64,000 nucleotides of DNA, from NCBI GenBank assembly GCA_964567045.1, contig CAZMLE010000008.1, forward strand, positions 23,139 through 87,138. The letters are read 5' to 3'. The stretch comes from JAFNGF01 sp964567045 (GTDB taxonomy: Bacteria; Planctomycetota; Phycisphaerae; Sedimentisphaerales; Anaerobacaceae). Below, in pieces: positions 53,465 through 61,718 of the stretch; within the stretch, counting starts at the first letter, position 1; the number at the start of each line of letters is the position of its first letter. Position numbers and translations under genes: made by a program. The notes under the pieces are model-generated. The model ran no database searches, was not told the DNA's origin, and saw nothing but the letters and a program-made list of their open reading frames with translations.

Positions 53465-53589
53465 GCGTGTCGAATGGAACTGTGGCTGGGGCAGCAAAAA
53501 CTTTGTGACTAAGCTAATATTGATGCTGCCGAGATTATAACGGGACTTGATTTGAAGCCTTCGGTGAGTTCAGAGGAAGGAGCTTAGAC

Positions 53590-54228
53590 ATGAAATTACT
53601 GGAAGTCAAAACACTGCAGATGGAGGCCGTAAAGGTAATCAGGTTTGCCCGCTTTCGCGATCATAGAGGCTATTTCACGGAGCACTACAGAAAGAGCGAT
53701 TTCTTGAAGCACGGTGACGTGCATTTCATGAAGGGCGTCGAATTCCTACAGGCCAACGAAAGCTACTCCAAAAGGGGGACAATCAGAGGCTTGCACTTTC
53801 AATGGAATCCTTATATGGGCAAGTTGGTGCGCACTCTGGCGGGCAGGATGATTGACATGGTTCTGGATATAAGAAAGGGTTCTCCTACGTTCGGCAAGAT
53901 TATCCTTTATGATATGCCTGCCGATAACACACAAGCCTACGCCGAGTGGATTTGGGTTCCTCCGGGATTTGCCCACGGCAACTTTTTCACCGAAGATAGC
54001 ATGATTGAGTATTTTTGTTCCGGCGAGTACAGCCCCGGCTGTGAGGCCGGCATATCGCCGCTGGCAGGGGACATGGACTGGACGCTGTGTGATCCGGATT
54101 TGAAGAAACTGTTCGACAGGATTGCCGGCTACACGGCACTAATTTCCGACAAGGATAAGGACGGATTGACCGTGAACGGCTGGAATAGTGACAATCGCTC
54201 GGAAAATTTCATTTATGGCAGATTGTAA
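53590..54228 (+). CDS. RmlC-like (dTDP-4-dehydrorhamnose 3,5-epimerase family) protein
   Basis: 212 residues; ATG after GGAAGGAG. The cupin pattern of RmlC is present: ARFRDHRGYFTEHYRKSDFL, YSKRGTIRGLHFQWNPYMGK (the RGLHxQ His), MIDMVLDIRKGSPTFGKIIL and WIWVPPGFAHGNFFTED. These epimerise 4-keto sugar nucleotides. No rmlA, B or D is in the window, so the substrate may be another 4-keto sugar. Followed 33 bases later by a sugar-nucleotide 2-epimerase. Confidence 0.85.
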   Translation: MKLLEVKTLQMEAVKVIRFARFRDHRGYFTEHYRKSDFLKHGDVHFMKGVEFLQANESYSKRGTIRGLHFQWNPYMGKLVRTLAGRMIDMVLDIRKGSPTFGKIILYDMPADNTQAYAEWIWVPPGFAHGNFFTEDSMIEYFCSGEYSPGCEAGISPLAGDMDWTLCDPDLKKLFDRIAGYTALISDKDKDGLTVNGWNSDNRSENFIYGRL

Positions 54229-54261
54229 GAAGATTATGAGTTGATCTGAAGGGCAGAAACT

Positions 54262-55377
54262 GTGAGAATAATTCACGTTGTCGGAGCAAGACCAAATTTT
54301 GTCAAGATCGCAAGCATCTTGCAGGCTTGCAGGAGATCGCCGGAAATTGAGTCGGTGCTTGTTCATACGGGCCAGCACTACACCGAAAATATGAACACGG
54401 CTTTCTTTGAAGAGCTTGATATCCCTGTTCCTGACGTTAATCTTGAAGTGGGTTCCGGGTCACACGCCGAGCAAACTGCCGAAATTATGAAACGGTTTGA
54501 GCCGGTTGTGCTAAAACATAACCCCGATGCTGTGCTGGTAGTGGGCGATGTCAACTCTACCCTTGCCTGCGCTTTGGTAGCAGCAAAGCTATGCGTTGAG
54601 ACAATCCATGTTGAAGCAGGGTTAAGAAGCTTCGACCGGACTATGCCTGAGGAGATAAACCGCGTCTTGACCGACGCCATCAGCGATATACTTTTTGTCT
54701 CCGAGCCAAGCGGCCTGGAAAACCTAAAACGCGAAGGCATCGCCGCGACAAAGATACACTTTGTCGGCAATGTTATGATAGACACCCTTGAGCTTCACAG
54801 GGCAAAGGCGTCGAATTCACGCATACTTGACGATTTGAACGTGCGGGCAAAAGAATATGCGGTCGTCACTCTACATAGACCCAGCAATGTCGATCAGCAG
54901 CAAGTATTAGCCGGAATATTGGATGCGTTGGCGGAGATTCAGAAAGAGATCAAGGTTGTCTTTCCCATACATCCGCGAACGCACGAACGCTTAGTGTCTG
55001 CGGGGCTTTTGCAGAGAATTGAGAATTTACCCAATATCGTGCTCACCGAGCCATTAGGATATTTGGATTTTTTGAAGCTGATGTCCGAGGCTAAGGTTGT
55101 GATAACCGACTCCGGCGGCATTCAAGAAGAAACTACCATTCTTGGAGTGCCTTGCCTGACCGTTCGTGAAAACACGGAAAGGCCAGTCACTGTTACCGAA
55201 GGAACAAATATTTTGGTGGGGGCAGACACAGCCCGAATAATCACTGGCTATCGCGACAGTCTGAGCACGACAAGGGTATGTACTAGGCCAAAGCTCTGGG
55301 ACGGCAAGGCCTCGCAGCGAATTGTGCAGGTATTGTTAGAGACTATTTCTGTTGCAAAACCAGGGCATTACCCGTAA
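54262..55377 (+). CDS. UDP-N-acetylglucosamine 2-epimerase family (WecB/WbpI type)
   Basis: 371 residues from GTG 54262. IIHVVGARPNFVKIASILQA, VHTGQHYTENMNTAFFEEL, GDVNSTLACALVAAKLCVE, IHVEAGLRSFDRTMPEEINR, HFVGNVMIDTLE and VITDSGGIQEETTILGVPCL are all diagnostic of non-hydrolysing 2-epimerases. With the WbpB-D fusion and WbpE-type gene nearby, the likely role is the last step of the diacetamido-uronate pathway (WbpI), giving the manno form; WecB activity on UDP-GlcNAc is the alternative. Ends 23 bases before tRNA-Cys. Confidence 0.9.
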   Translation: MRIIHVVGARPNFVKIASILQACRRSPEIESVLVHTGQHYTENMNTAFFEELDIPVPDVNLEVGSGSHAEQTAEIMKRFEPVVLKHNPDAVLVVGDVNSTLACALVAAKLCVETIHVEAGLRSFDRTMPEEINRVLTDAISDILFVSEPSGLENLKREGIAATKIHFVGNVMIDTLELHRAKASNSRILDDLNVRAKEYAVVTLHRPSNVDQQQVLAGILDALAEIQKEIKVVFPIHPRTHERLVSAGLLQRIENLPNIVLTEPLGYLDFLKLMSEAKVVITDSGGIQEETTILGVPCLTVRENTERPVTVTEGTNILVGADTARIITGYRDSLSTTRVCTRPKLWDGKASQRIVQVLLETISVAKPGHYP

Positions 55378-56865
55378 ACTATATAGGGTTCCGTAGACTG
55401 GCGGCGTAGCCAAGTGGTCTAAGGCGACGGTTTGCAAAACCGTTATTCGTCGGTTCGAATCCGACCGCCGCCTTTCATTTTCCCCCGTGACAACTGTGGA
55501 CAGGCGGTTTGTTTCGTTTCCTAATGCTCTTGCTTCCAACGACTTATTGGTGTCTGCTGATTTATGCTTTTCATTTTCCTCATTGCCAGTCACAGACGAC
55601 TGGTGACGATCAGAGTAAGCATTTTTTGTAAGTTTTTTGTAAGCTGGTTTGTAAGCGCTTTTGTCGATTTCAACAGACACGTCGTCCGTGCCTGTTTTCA
55701 GTGCCGCTGTTTTGTTCTCATCGCTTCTATTTCCGCCCAAACTTGGTAGTTCCGGCAGAGAATCAAGAGCTGCTCGTTCATCATACAATCCGATATGGGT
55801 GTACCGGTCAGTCATCGCAGAGCTTCCGTGCCGTGCCAGTGCCTGAGCTACTCTTGAAGGGACGTTACGCAGGCTTGTTATGAAAGAATGTCTCCAGCAG
55901 TGGAAGTCCGCAAATTTGCCGTCAACTTCGTAGGGTATGCCTGCCGCTTCCAAGTCTCTACGCATCATCTTGGCAGCTTTGTTTACTCTGAAATTACCGA
56001 ACACTTTCGATTGTTCATCGGCTCTCTGCTCAGCTTTCCAACGTGCTAACTGCTCTGCAATATCGCGGCGCAGAGGCAACGTATCGTCTCTGCGGTGTTT
56101 GCTATAGCTCGCTAAAACCGTCACAGACGACCCAGGATCGCTCAGGTTAAACGATTGCCACGTAAGGGACACTAATTCACCTGCCCGCAAGCCTGTACTT
56201 ACAGCAAGCATATAGAGCACAGCCCGCTCCTTTGGGGTCATACCGCTGTGCTTTTGTCCTCTGAGTGTGCCGGTTATGAGCCGCTCCAACTCGTCAACGT
56301 TCAATGCCCTGCGTGCGTGCCGTATGTCCGTTTTCGGGTTCAGACCGGCAAGATAAGCTAATGGATTTTCAGCGGTGCGGTTGTCCGCTACAAGCCACCG
56401 GCAAAATTGCTTTACCGCCTGCAAATAGAAGTTGCTGCTGCGTATGCCCAAGCCCTGGCCCCTGCGTTCAGCCAGATACCTTTGAACCTTCGAGGCCGAT
56501 ATGTCGCCCATATACACAAAGCCGCAATTCTCAATCACCGCTTTGGCCCTGTTATAGACCAGACAGGCGTGCTTCTCTGTTGTGCCCTTATTTGTCAGGC
56601 TTGCCTTAAAATCGGCCAGGTGCTCAATGAGCGGTCTTTTGCGATGTTCTTTGAACCTGTCAATGATACCGGCCTGTGCAAGCTCCGATTCTTTCTCAAG
56701 TTTAGCAGCTAATTGACAGGTAGCGGTCTTATCTTTGAAAGCCCTTACCCGCTTTCTCGTCCCATCAGCGGTCTTATAGTCGATATACCAGTATTGCGAC
56801 TGCTTGCGGATAGTTTTGCCGCTCTCGTCTTTAACCGTATAACGTTGTCGAAATATGCTTGCCAT
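55336..56865 (-). CDS. int: Tyrosine recombinase (integrase), C-terminus read through tRNA-Cys
   Basis: About 509 residues from ATG 56865 (MASIFRQRYTVKDESGKTIR). Core-binding SAM-like region around residues 80-190; catalytic domain ~200-370 with Arg in VSTGLRAGELVSLTWQSF, HCWRHSF (HxxR), the second His in LARHGSSAM and Tyr in TDRYTHIGLYD, so all catalytic residues are intact. After a linker (~375-460) the end SDSNRRITVLQTVALDHLAT lies antisense to the tRNA and to chromosomal DNA beyond it, so the last residues depend on the host site. Integrates the element at tRNA-Cys. Confidence 0.93.
   Translation of the reverse strand: MASIFRQRYTVKDESGKTIRKQSQYWYIDYKTADGTRKRVRAFKDKTATCQLAAKLEKESELAQAGIIDRFKEHRKRPLIEHLADFKASLTNKGTTEKHACLVYNRAKAVIENCGFVYMGDISASKVQRYLAERRGQGLGIRSSNFYLQAVKQFCRWLVADNRTAENPLAYLAGLNPKTDIRHARRALNVDELERLITGTLRGQKHSGMTPKERAVLYMLAVSTGLRAGELVSLTWQSFNLSDPGSSVTVLASYSKHRRDDTLPLRRDIAEQLARWKAEQRADEQSKVFGNFRVNKAAKMMRRDLEAAGIPYEVDGKFADFHCWRHSFITSLRNVPSRVAQALARHGSSAMTDRYTHIGLYDERAALDSLPELPSLGGNRSDENKTAALKTGTDDVSVEIDKSAYKPAYKKLTKNAYSDRHQSSVTGNEENEKHKSADTNKSLEARALGNETNRLSTVVTGENERRRSDSNRRITVLQTVALDHLATPPVYGTLYSLRVMPWFCNRNSL
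55400..55473 (+). tRNA. tRNA-Cys (GCA)
   Basis: 74 bases. Acceptor GGCGGCG pairs with CGCCGCC, discriminator T; anticodon stem ACGGT/ACCGT with loop TTGCAAA gives anticodon GCA; T arm contains GGTTCGAATCC. CCA is not encoded. The integrase gene runs antisense through it, so it is the insertion site of the element to the right. Confidence 0.95.
55436..55473. other. Predicted attL of the integrative element
   Basis: Tyrosine integrases that sit next to a tRNA usually recombine within its anticodon-to-3' half. The tRNA is intact here, so the other end of the element should carry a partial copy of this 3' sequence. I see no second copy in the window. Confidence 0.6.
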
Positions 56866-56935
56866 AAAACACCTCGTTTTTCTTGACGTAGCCAACAGAA
56901 ATGGCTACAATATACAGATTCGTGAATTACTTGCT

Positions 56936-56983
56936 GGCCCCTGCTTGCCTCCGTATGCTTTTTGCTCCTGCAGGGGCCTTTTT
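56936..56983 (+). terminator. GGCCCCTGC hairpin with T run, opposite to flanking genes
   Basis: GGCCCCTGC (56936-56944) pairs with GCAGGGGCC (56970-56978), then TTTTT. A perfect rightward intrinsic terminator, although int and the repressor both run leftward. See the similar structures at 57061 and 59240. Confidence 0.6.
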
Positions 56984-57025
56984 CATTAGGTCACTTCGCA
57001 TTTTTATTGACCTTGCTGACCAGAG

Positions 57026-57118
57026 GGTGTAAAATAAAACTGACTATTTCATTTTACACCGGCCCCTGCTTTTCACTCCGAATACGATCCGCGAGTATGG
57101 CAGGGGCTCTATTTTCAT
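57026..57118. repeat. Two inverted repeats between int and repressor
   Basis: GGTGTAAAAT (57026-57035) with ATTTTACACC (57051-57060) and GCCCCTGC (57062-57069) with GCAGGGGC (57100-57107) followed by a T-rich stretch. The second resembles the hairpin at 56936 in sequence. Confidence 0.6.
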
Positions 57119-57342
57119 TTTCTTTGCTTACCTGTCGCTTTCTTGCTCTTCTGGGCCACCAGTTTAAGCCCAAGAGCCTTTATTAAGGCCGACGCTACTT
57201 CTGTTCGGGCATCCGTCCTCCCGGACAAAAAGTCGTATATCGTTCGGCGCGGTATGCTACCCTTGACCATTTCTGACAACTGGTTGGGATTCAGGTTCAA
57301 TTCATTCATACGTTCTATGATCGCCTCTCTAATCATTGTCAT
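57115..57342 (-). CDS. XRE-family HTH repressor-like protein
   Basis: 75 residues: EAIIERMNELNLNPNQLSEM then VKGSIPRRTIYDFLSGRTDA is a Cro/CI-type helix-turn-helix, followed by TEVASALIKALGLKLVAQKS. Small one-domain repressor of mobile elements. The ATG at 57342 falls where transcription should begin given the -10 at 57349-57354, so the message may be leaderless; ATG 57336 is the alternative. Confidence 0.8.
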   Translation of the reverse strand: MTMIREAIIERMNELNLNPNQLSEMVKGSIPRRTIYDFLSGRTDARTEVASALIKALGLKLVAQKSKKATGKQRK

Positions 57343-57348
57343 AATCTG

Positions 57349-57378
57349 ATTTTATGCGATATATCGCACATAAGTCAA
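57349..57378 (-). promoter_or_regulatory. Repressor promoter with embedded palindromic operator
   Basis: Leftward TTGACT (57373-57378), 18 bases, TAAAAT (57349-57354). The spacer contains TGCGATATATCGCA (57355-57368), a perfect 14-bp palindrome. An operator between -35 and -10 fits autoregulation by the XRE protein. AT-rich surroundings. Confidence 0.65.
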
Positions 57379-57419
57379 GTATAATCTCGGAGAAATGTCA
57401 ACTTTTTTCAACAGCTTTT

Positions 57420-58610
57420 TCACTTGGCAATATAGCGGTATCGACTGGCCTGCCTGACAGTCTCAGCCATACCACCTTTTGAGACAAGCTTGAGAATACC
57501 GTCTGACTGCAAGAGGAAGAACCACCGACTGGCCTGCATAGGGCTAACATTTAGAAGCCTTCCCGCCGTTCGGGCCGACAGAAAAAAGGGATTCTCGCCT
57601 GCCGCACGCTGTAACTCCCTGCACAATGAGGTCAGAGCGGTCAGCTTGCTATTGCCGGGATACTTCTTGACCGCTATTGAGGGTGGATCAAGCTGAATCG
57701 CCTTTTCAAATATCTTCGCCATAGGTTCTTGTCCTTTCGCACACCTTATTCTGGGCCATGCCTTCAAAAAATCAATCCAGGTTTCTTCAAATTCCTTCGT
57801 TCTTATTTTCGCAAGCGCCCTTTTGTGCCATGATCTTACAATATCACGGAGTTGTCTTGGCTCAGCATCAGCAAACTGAGGCAATGATTTAATGGCACGT
57901 GCGAACTCAAACACGCATCTATTTCTCGTGCCAAACTCCCTCGGCAAAGTTTCTGCTATTGCTTTTTCAAGTGTGCTCTCACCTACCATTGCCTCTATTT
58001 GCTCAGATTGCTCTGTCTTCTCGGTTTGCTCTGTATGCTCTGTAACACTCTGTGTGAATCCAGCAAGTTCGGGGTCTATTTCCAGCAGGTTGCCATTGAG
58101 GGGCAGGTCGCGCCATTCATAGATTGCACCGCTGGGGTGAACCGAAGGTGGCAGCAGACAATACCCGCCAGCGCCTCTGAGTTCGCCATTAGGTACGCGC
58201 CTGATTCCATGTACAGCCCCTTTGAAGTAAACGTGCATTCCTTTGCCGGTCTTTACGGTTGGCAGGAGTCTGGCAAGTTCTGGGTGATTTTTCGCCCATA
58301 GTGCGTACTCCGCCATTGTGTCAAAGTCTCGACAGGCGAGGTTGCCCGACACCGGGCCGAGCACAACTGCGATATTCCTGTTGCGTTTCGCAAACCACCC
58401 ACGCACCTGCCTTTCGTCAGGGCGCTCCTGCTGGTATTTGCTCCATTTGACCTGAGCAGCTTTCCGCCGGTAGGGGATCGGGATTATAGACCAGCCGAGC
58501 TGATAATATTGCACAGCTTGCTCAAGTAGCATATTGCCGTTTCTGCCCGCTTCGCAGCCTCGCGCGCACGCGCGCGTAGTAATGTCGAAAAATTCGTTTT
58601 TTTCATTCAT
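57420..58610 (-). CDS. Bifunctional DNA primase/polymerase (Prim-Pol) replication protein
   Basis: 396 residues from ATG 58610; a longer frame to 58715 crosses an inverted repeat. Residues ~35-200 are Prim-Pol: YYQLGWSIIPIPYRRKAAQV, VVLGPVSGNLACRDFDTMAE (metal-binding D), TVKTGKGMHVYFKGA and GGYCLLPPSVHPSGAIYEW. A repetitive TEHTEQTEKTEQSEQ linker follows. The C-terminal half is helical and ends with a winged-helix-like ARTAGRLLNVSPMQASRWFF. No helicase motif is present. Implies that the element can start its own replication. Confidence 0.82.
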   Translation of the reverse strand: MNEKNEFFDITTRACARGCEAGRNGNMLLEQAVQYYQLGWSIIPIPYRRKAAQVKWSKYQQERPDERQVRGWFAKRNRNIAVVLGPVSGNLACRDFDTMAEYALWAKNHPELARLLPTVKTGKGMHVYFKGAVHGIRRVPNGELRGAGGYCLLPPSVHPSGAIYEWRDLPLNGNLLEIDPELAGFTQSVTEHTEQTEKTEQSEQIEAMVGESTLEKAIAETLPREFGTRNRCVFEFARAIKSLPQFADAEPRQLRDIVRSWHKRALAKIRTKEFEETWIDFLKAWPRIRCAKGQEPMAKIFEKAIQLDPPSIAVKKYPGNSKLTALTSLCRELQRAAGENPFFLSARTAGRLLNVSPMQASRWFFLLQSDGILKLVSKGGMAETVRQASRYRYIAK

Positions 58611-58625
58611 TTTACAGTCGCGTAG

Positions 58626-58761
58626 CGTAGTACAGTTAAGTTCCGATTTTCGTATTCTTGACCTTAGACAAGCCACCCCCCAAAAATCACATTTTTGGCC
58701 TTTTGTAACTCTCACGTTATCAACTACTTACAAATTGCCATTTTCACTTAACTGTACTACG
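58626..58761. other. 16-bp inverted repeat flanking an AT-rich core; possible replication origin or operator
   Basis: CGTAGTACAGTTAAGT (58626-58641) and ACTTAACTGTACTACG (58746-58761) are perfect inverted copies 104 bases apart. Inside is a second palindrome, CCAAAAAT (58680-58687) and ATTTTTGG (58691-58698). It lies directly upstream of the primase-polymerase gene and overlaps the end of the next gene. Confidence 0.5.
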
Positions 58762-59171
58762 TTCAAACGCCGTGTTTTTCGGAATTTCCGCTGGTACTCC
58801 CGTCTGGTCTCTGAACGGTGTTTTCCTGCACACTTGTCACAGTATCTCTGTCGTGGCCTGAGCGCTGCATCGCAATCGGGACAGCGGCGGGCTTCGGCCT
58901 CAACAACGGTATGGTCGATCTTGCGGTACTGTCTTCGCACGCGCGATTCAAAGCCAGGGTCTTTCACAAAGCAAGGGTGAGGATACTTCGTATCCGCCGG
59001 GCCGAGCACCTTGTCTTTGAAATACTTGCAAGGCTTCGCTTCGATCACCCAGCACTTGCCCGGCTCTCTAAAGCCGTTGCCAAAAACATCGACGGCCAGG
59101 CATTCTTCTTCCGGCTCGTCTGTCCAGTTGGCACACTGGTCTTTCACAAATCTTGTTAGAGCAGTACCCAT
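58728..59171 (-). CDS. Zinc-ribbon protein of the element
   Basis: 147 residues. A pair of CxxC knuckles, RRCPDCDAALRPRQRYCDKC, around residues 92-112, followed by a strongly basic tail (KHRSETRREYQRKFRKTRRL). The N-terminal half has further Cys (CWVIEAKPCKYF). Looks like a small nucleic-acid-binding protein. No family name. Its final codons form one arm of the 16-bp inverted repeat. Confidence 0.6.
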   Translation of the reverse strand: MGTALTRFVKDQCANWTDEPEEECLAVDVFGNGFREPGKCWVIEAKPCKYFKDKVLGPADTKYPHPCFVKDPGFESRVRRQYRKIDHTVVEAEARRCPDCDAALRPRQRYCDKCAGKHRSETRREYQRKFRKTRRLNVVQLSENGNL

Positions 59172-59239
59172 ACTATCCCCCCATCACCTCTTGACTGTGC
59201 AGAGTGCCTGCGGTAGTCTGATATGTGTTTCTTAAGAGG

Positions 59240-59279
59240 CCCAGGGCTATCCGCTGGCAAGAGCGGCCCCTGGGTTTTT
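59240..59279 (+). terminator. CCCAGGG hairpin with T run, opposite to flanking genes
   Basis: CCCAGGG (59240-59246) pairs with CCCTGGG (59268-59274), then TTTTT. Third hairpin of this design in the element, again in the gap between two leftward genes and pointing right. Confidence 0.5.
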
Positions 59280-59289
59280 CTCTTTCCGG

Positions 59290-59523
59290 TCATTTTTCGC
59301 CTCCCGCCTCCTGCATTGCCTCGAAACTGCGCCTATCAGGCGCGCCAGCTCTCAACCACTCAGCGATTGTGCTTTCAGCCCAGCGGACAGAGCTGCCAAT
59401 CCGAAGCGGAGCCGGTAGTTTTCCGCAACTGTTTAAGCGAAATATCTGGCGGCGGCTCAAGGATAACATTTTGCCAACAGATTCGGCACAAAGTAACCTA
59501 TCTTGCGTTTTGATATGATCCAT
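59290..59523 (-). CDS. AlpA/excisionase-like HTH protein
   Basis: 77 residues: RLLCAESVGKMLSLSRRQIF then RLNSCGKLPAPLRIGSSVRW and AESTIAEWLRAGAP, the winged-helix pattern of AlpA/MerR-type excisionases and prophage regulators. Expected to bind the attachment region or control int. Followed 118 bases later by the zinc-ribbon gene. Confidence 0.82.
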   Translation of the reverse strand: MDHIKTQDRLLCAESVGKMLSLSRRQIFRLNSCGKLPAPLRIGSSVRWAESTIAEWLRAGAPDRRSFEAMQEAGGEK

Positions 59524-59678
59524 TTTAGTAATTCCTTATCCAATAATTTACTATTAACTGACGTCTACTGTGGGCGTCTATAATTAACATAAAGCGGATG
59601 CGCGGATTTACTGCAAATTGAGGAAAAGTGCTGTTTTCAGACCAGTATTAGAGGCGCGGATTTTTTCAAAAATCCGGT

Positions 59679-61565
59679 TTAATCCGCTTCATCTGGCCTT
59701 TGGCTGGAAGTGTATTCGATTTGGTCAACTTTTGTTATACTGCGTCCGGTTCTGCCTTTGCGTGGACTGGTTTTCTGTGTGCCATTCACCCACCGGCCAT
59801 GCCTAACATACCTTTTCCAAGTTTCGCAACTCTCCGGCAATTCATATTCGGGTAGGCCGGCCTCTTTAAGCCAGTTATACACATCATCATCTGTCTTATC
59901 GGCAAGCTCCGGCTTTTGACTCATAGCATACTCATAGCTTTCGTATGCTTGCCTTTCGCCTTTGGTCAAAGGGCTCGTATCTGGTCGCTCTTTGACAGAG
60001 GGAGTTTTCTGCTCTGTTCCTCCTGGCATCGTTGGTTCAACAGTTGGCCCCCGTCCTATCTCCGCCCTGTCCTGTGCTGTGTAGTCTATCTCTTTTCGCG
60101 TTGTTCCCCCAGCCAGTATTTCTTCGACATCTGGAATCCAATCCACCATTCCAATCAAATCGGGTGGTATAGGCGGTAATTTCTCGTTGGAGTCATGGCG
60201 GACTTTAATCAGCCAGCAACGTATTGTGTGCGTCATCTCTGCCAGAATATCGCTTTTCGGAGATACGAACTGATACTCGATCCAGTATGGTAAAATCTTT
60301 TTCAGATGTGTTATGTAATCCTTCAGAGTTGATATGTGCGTAAGACTCTCGGTGTCCTCATCAAATCGTAAGATAGGGTCAAACGGGCCAACCCATTGTT
60401 CTCCTGAGTCCTGGAATTCTTTCCAGACTAACGAATCATACATCTCGTACATCCAGGATAACGGATCGCATGGCTCGTCTTTCTCGCCTGTTTCTGCTGG
60501 TTTTTCCCCGCCGCGGGCCTCTGTCGGCTTTTGCTTTTCTGTTTTGGTTATTGTTGGCATTTTTGCCACCAAGCCTTCAAGAGTTTTTGTGAAAGCCCAG
60601 ATAACTTCCTGCATAGCAGATGCGACCCGAACGTAATCTCTGGTTGTGTCGTGACTGTTTATAGCAACAGACCTGGATTCATAATGCTTCTTTAGGTTGT
60701 CGAAAACCTTAGCTTTACGGAGAAGGTTATCATATTGCTGAAAACAGCTTTTTACCTCAGGATACTCCATATATGGCTGCAAGATGTCCAAATTTGCACG
60801 GAATGACTCCAATACCTTATAAACAGTTGGCCGCATTTCTGGGGGCAGCAAAAAGTTTTGATACCAGACGAGATCGGAGCCTTTAGCCAAACCTCTCAGT
60901 TGTTCTATGGTCTGTTTCAGTACTTCGAGATCGAAAGAGTGTATATCTGTTTGTGCTTGTTGCTGAACTACCTTCTGGTTTGATTCAATTTCCACCTTGT
61001 AGCGGACCTTCTCAAGCTCTCTAATCAGTTCGTCCAAAGCAGAAGGGTCTTGCGATTGTACGGCGGTTTCGATGCGGGACTGCTCGCCAGCACCCCAGGA
61101 GCCGTTCGACCGTAGATAGTCCCAAAATGGAAATAGGAGTTTGTCGATTACATTGATGAGAGGTTGGATGTTGTCTATCCAATATGGCTGTCGTTTCTTG
61201 TGTGCCTTGTCTTTGAGAGCGAGAACCAGTAACTCCTCATCCAACTCCACCCTGTCTCCATCATGGACTGGTGTTCCGTCTCGATTTTCAGAATAGAGTT
61301 CAAGCCCATTGTCATGAGTAACGACAAATCGTCCAGACTTCGCCCGCGTGTACTGAATAGGAATATTGCAGTTGTAAAAATGTTCACGCTGTACCTCATC
61401 TGACAACCTCCAAATGTAGAGCCATAGTGGCTTATTCTGGGCGTTGAATACCCCCTGCTGTACCGGTGTCAAGAATTTCTTATTTTTGAGTTCCTCTTTC
61501 CGAAGACTTAACTCCTTACACTTGTTGATTATGGTCGAAATGTCCTCGATATTTGGCTTGAGCAT
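59679..61565 (-). CDS. Large protein of unknown function carried by the element
   Basis: 628 residues, soluble, mostly helical. Features: LSLRKEELKNKKFLTPVQQG, PYWIDNIQPLINVIDKLLFP, WVGPFDPILRFDEDTESLTH; a low-complexity hinge around residues 355-375 (KQKPTEARGGEKPAETGEKD); and a C-terminal segment ERQAYESYEYAMSQKPELAD then DVYNWLKEAGLPEYELPESC, ETWKRYVRHGRW. The last part resembles a wHTH-like tail found in other planctomycete element proteins. No catalytic motif seen. Largest unexplained gene of the element. Confidence 0.6.
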   Translation of the reverse strand: MLKPNIEDISTIINKCKELSLRKEELKNKKFLTPVQQGVFNAQNKPLWLYIWRLSDEVQREHFYNCNIPIQYTRAKSGRFVVTHDNGLELYSENRDGTPVHDGDRVELDEELLVLALKDKAHKKRQPYWIDNIQPLINVIDKLLFPFWDYLRSNGSWGAGEQSRIETAVQSQDPSALDELIRELEKVRYKVEIESNQKVVQQQAQTDIHSFDLEVLKQTIEQLRGLAKGSDLVWYQNFLLPPEMRPTVYKVLESFRANLDILQPYMEYPEVKSCFQQYDNLLRKAKVFDNLKKHYESRSVAINSHDTTRDYVRVASAMQEVIWAFTKTLEGLVAKMPTITKTEKQKPTEARGGEKPAETGEKDEPCDPLSWMYEMYDSLVWKEFQDSGEQWVGPFDPILRFDEDTESLTHISTLKDYITHLKKILPYWIEYQFVSPKSDILAEMTHTIRCWLIKVRHDSNEKLPPIPPDLIGMVDWIPDVEEILAGGTTRKEIDYTAQDRAEIGRGPTVEPTMPGGTEQKTPSVKERPDTSPLTKGERQAYESYEYAMSQKPELADKTDDDVYNWLKEAGLPEYELPESCETWKRYVRHGRWVNGTQKTSPRKGRTGRSITKVDQIEYTSSQRPDEAD

Positions 61566-61619
61566 AGCATCATTTTAGCCCCAAATGCCTTCTTTGGCAA
61601 CACTTGACGTGGTTCTACC

Positions 61620-61649
61620 TTGATTTTCCGCTACCGGCTGCGGTATAAT
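61620..61649 (+). promoter_or_regulatory. Candidate promoter of the opposite-strand gene
   Basis: TTGATT, 18 bases, TATAAT. Points right, against the other element genes, and would give a leader of about 210 bases. Confidence 0.55.
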
Positions 61650-61718
61650 TTAATCTGACAATTGAATAGAAAGTTCGCTGAACTTTTACGTTCTGCTTCG
61701 AACCGCCAGTTCTTTAAT

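Noticed and set aside
55336..55399. Extra protein domain at the integrase C-terminus
   Set aside because: The sequence is antisense tRNA and intergenic DNA; it is a product of the insertion site.
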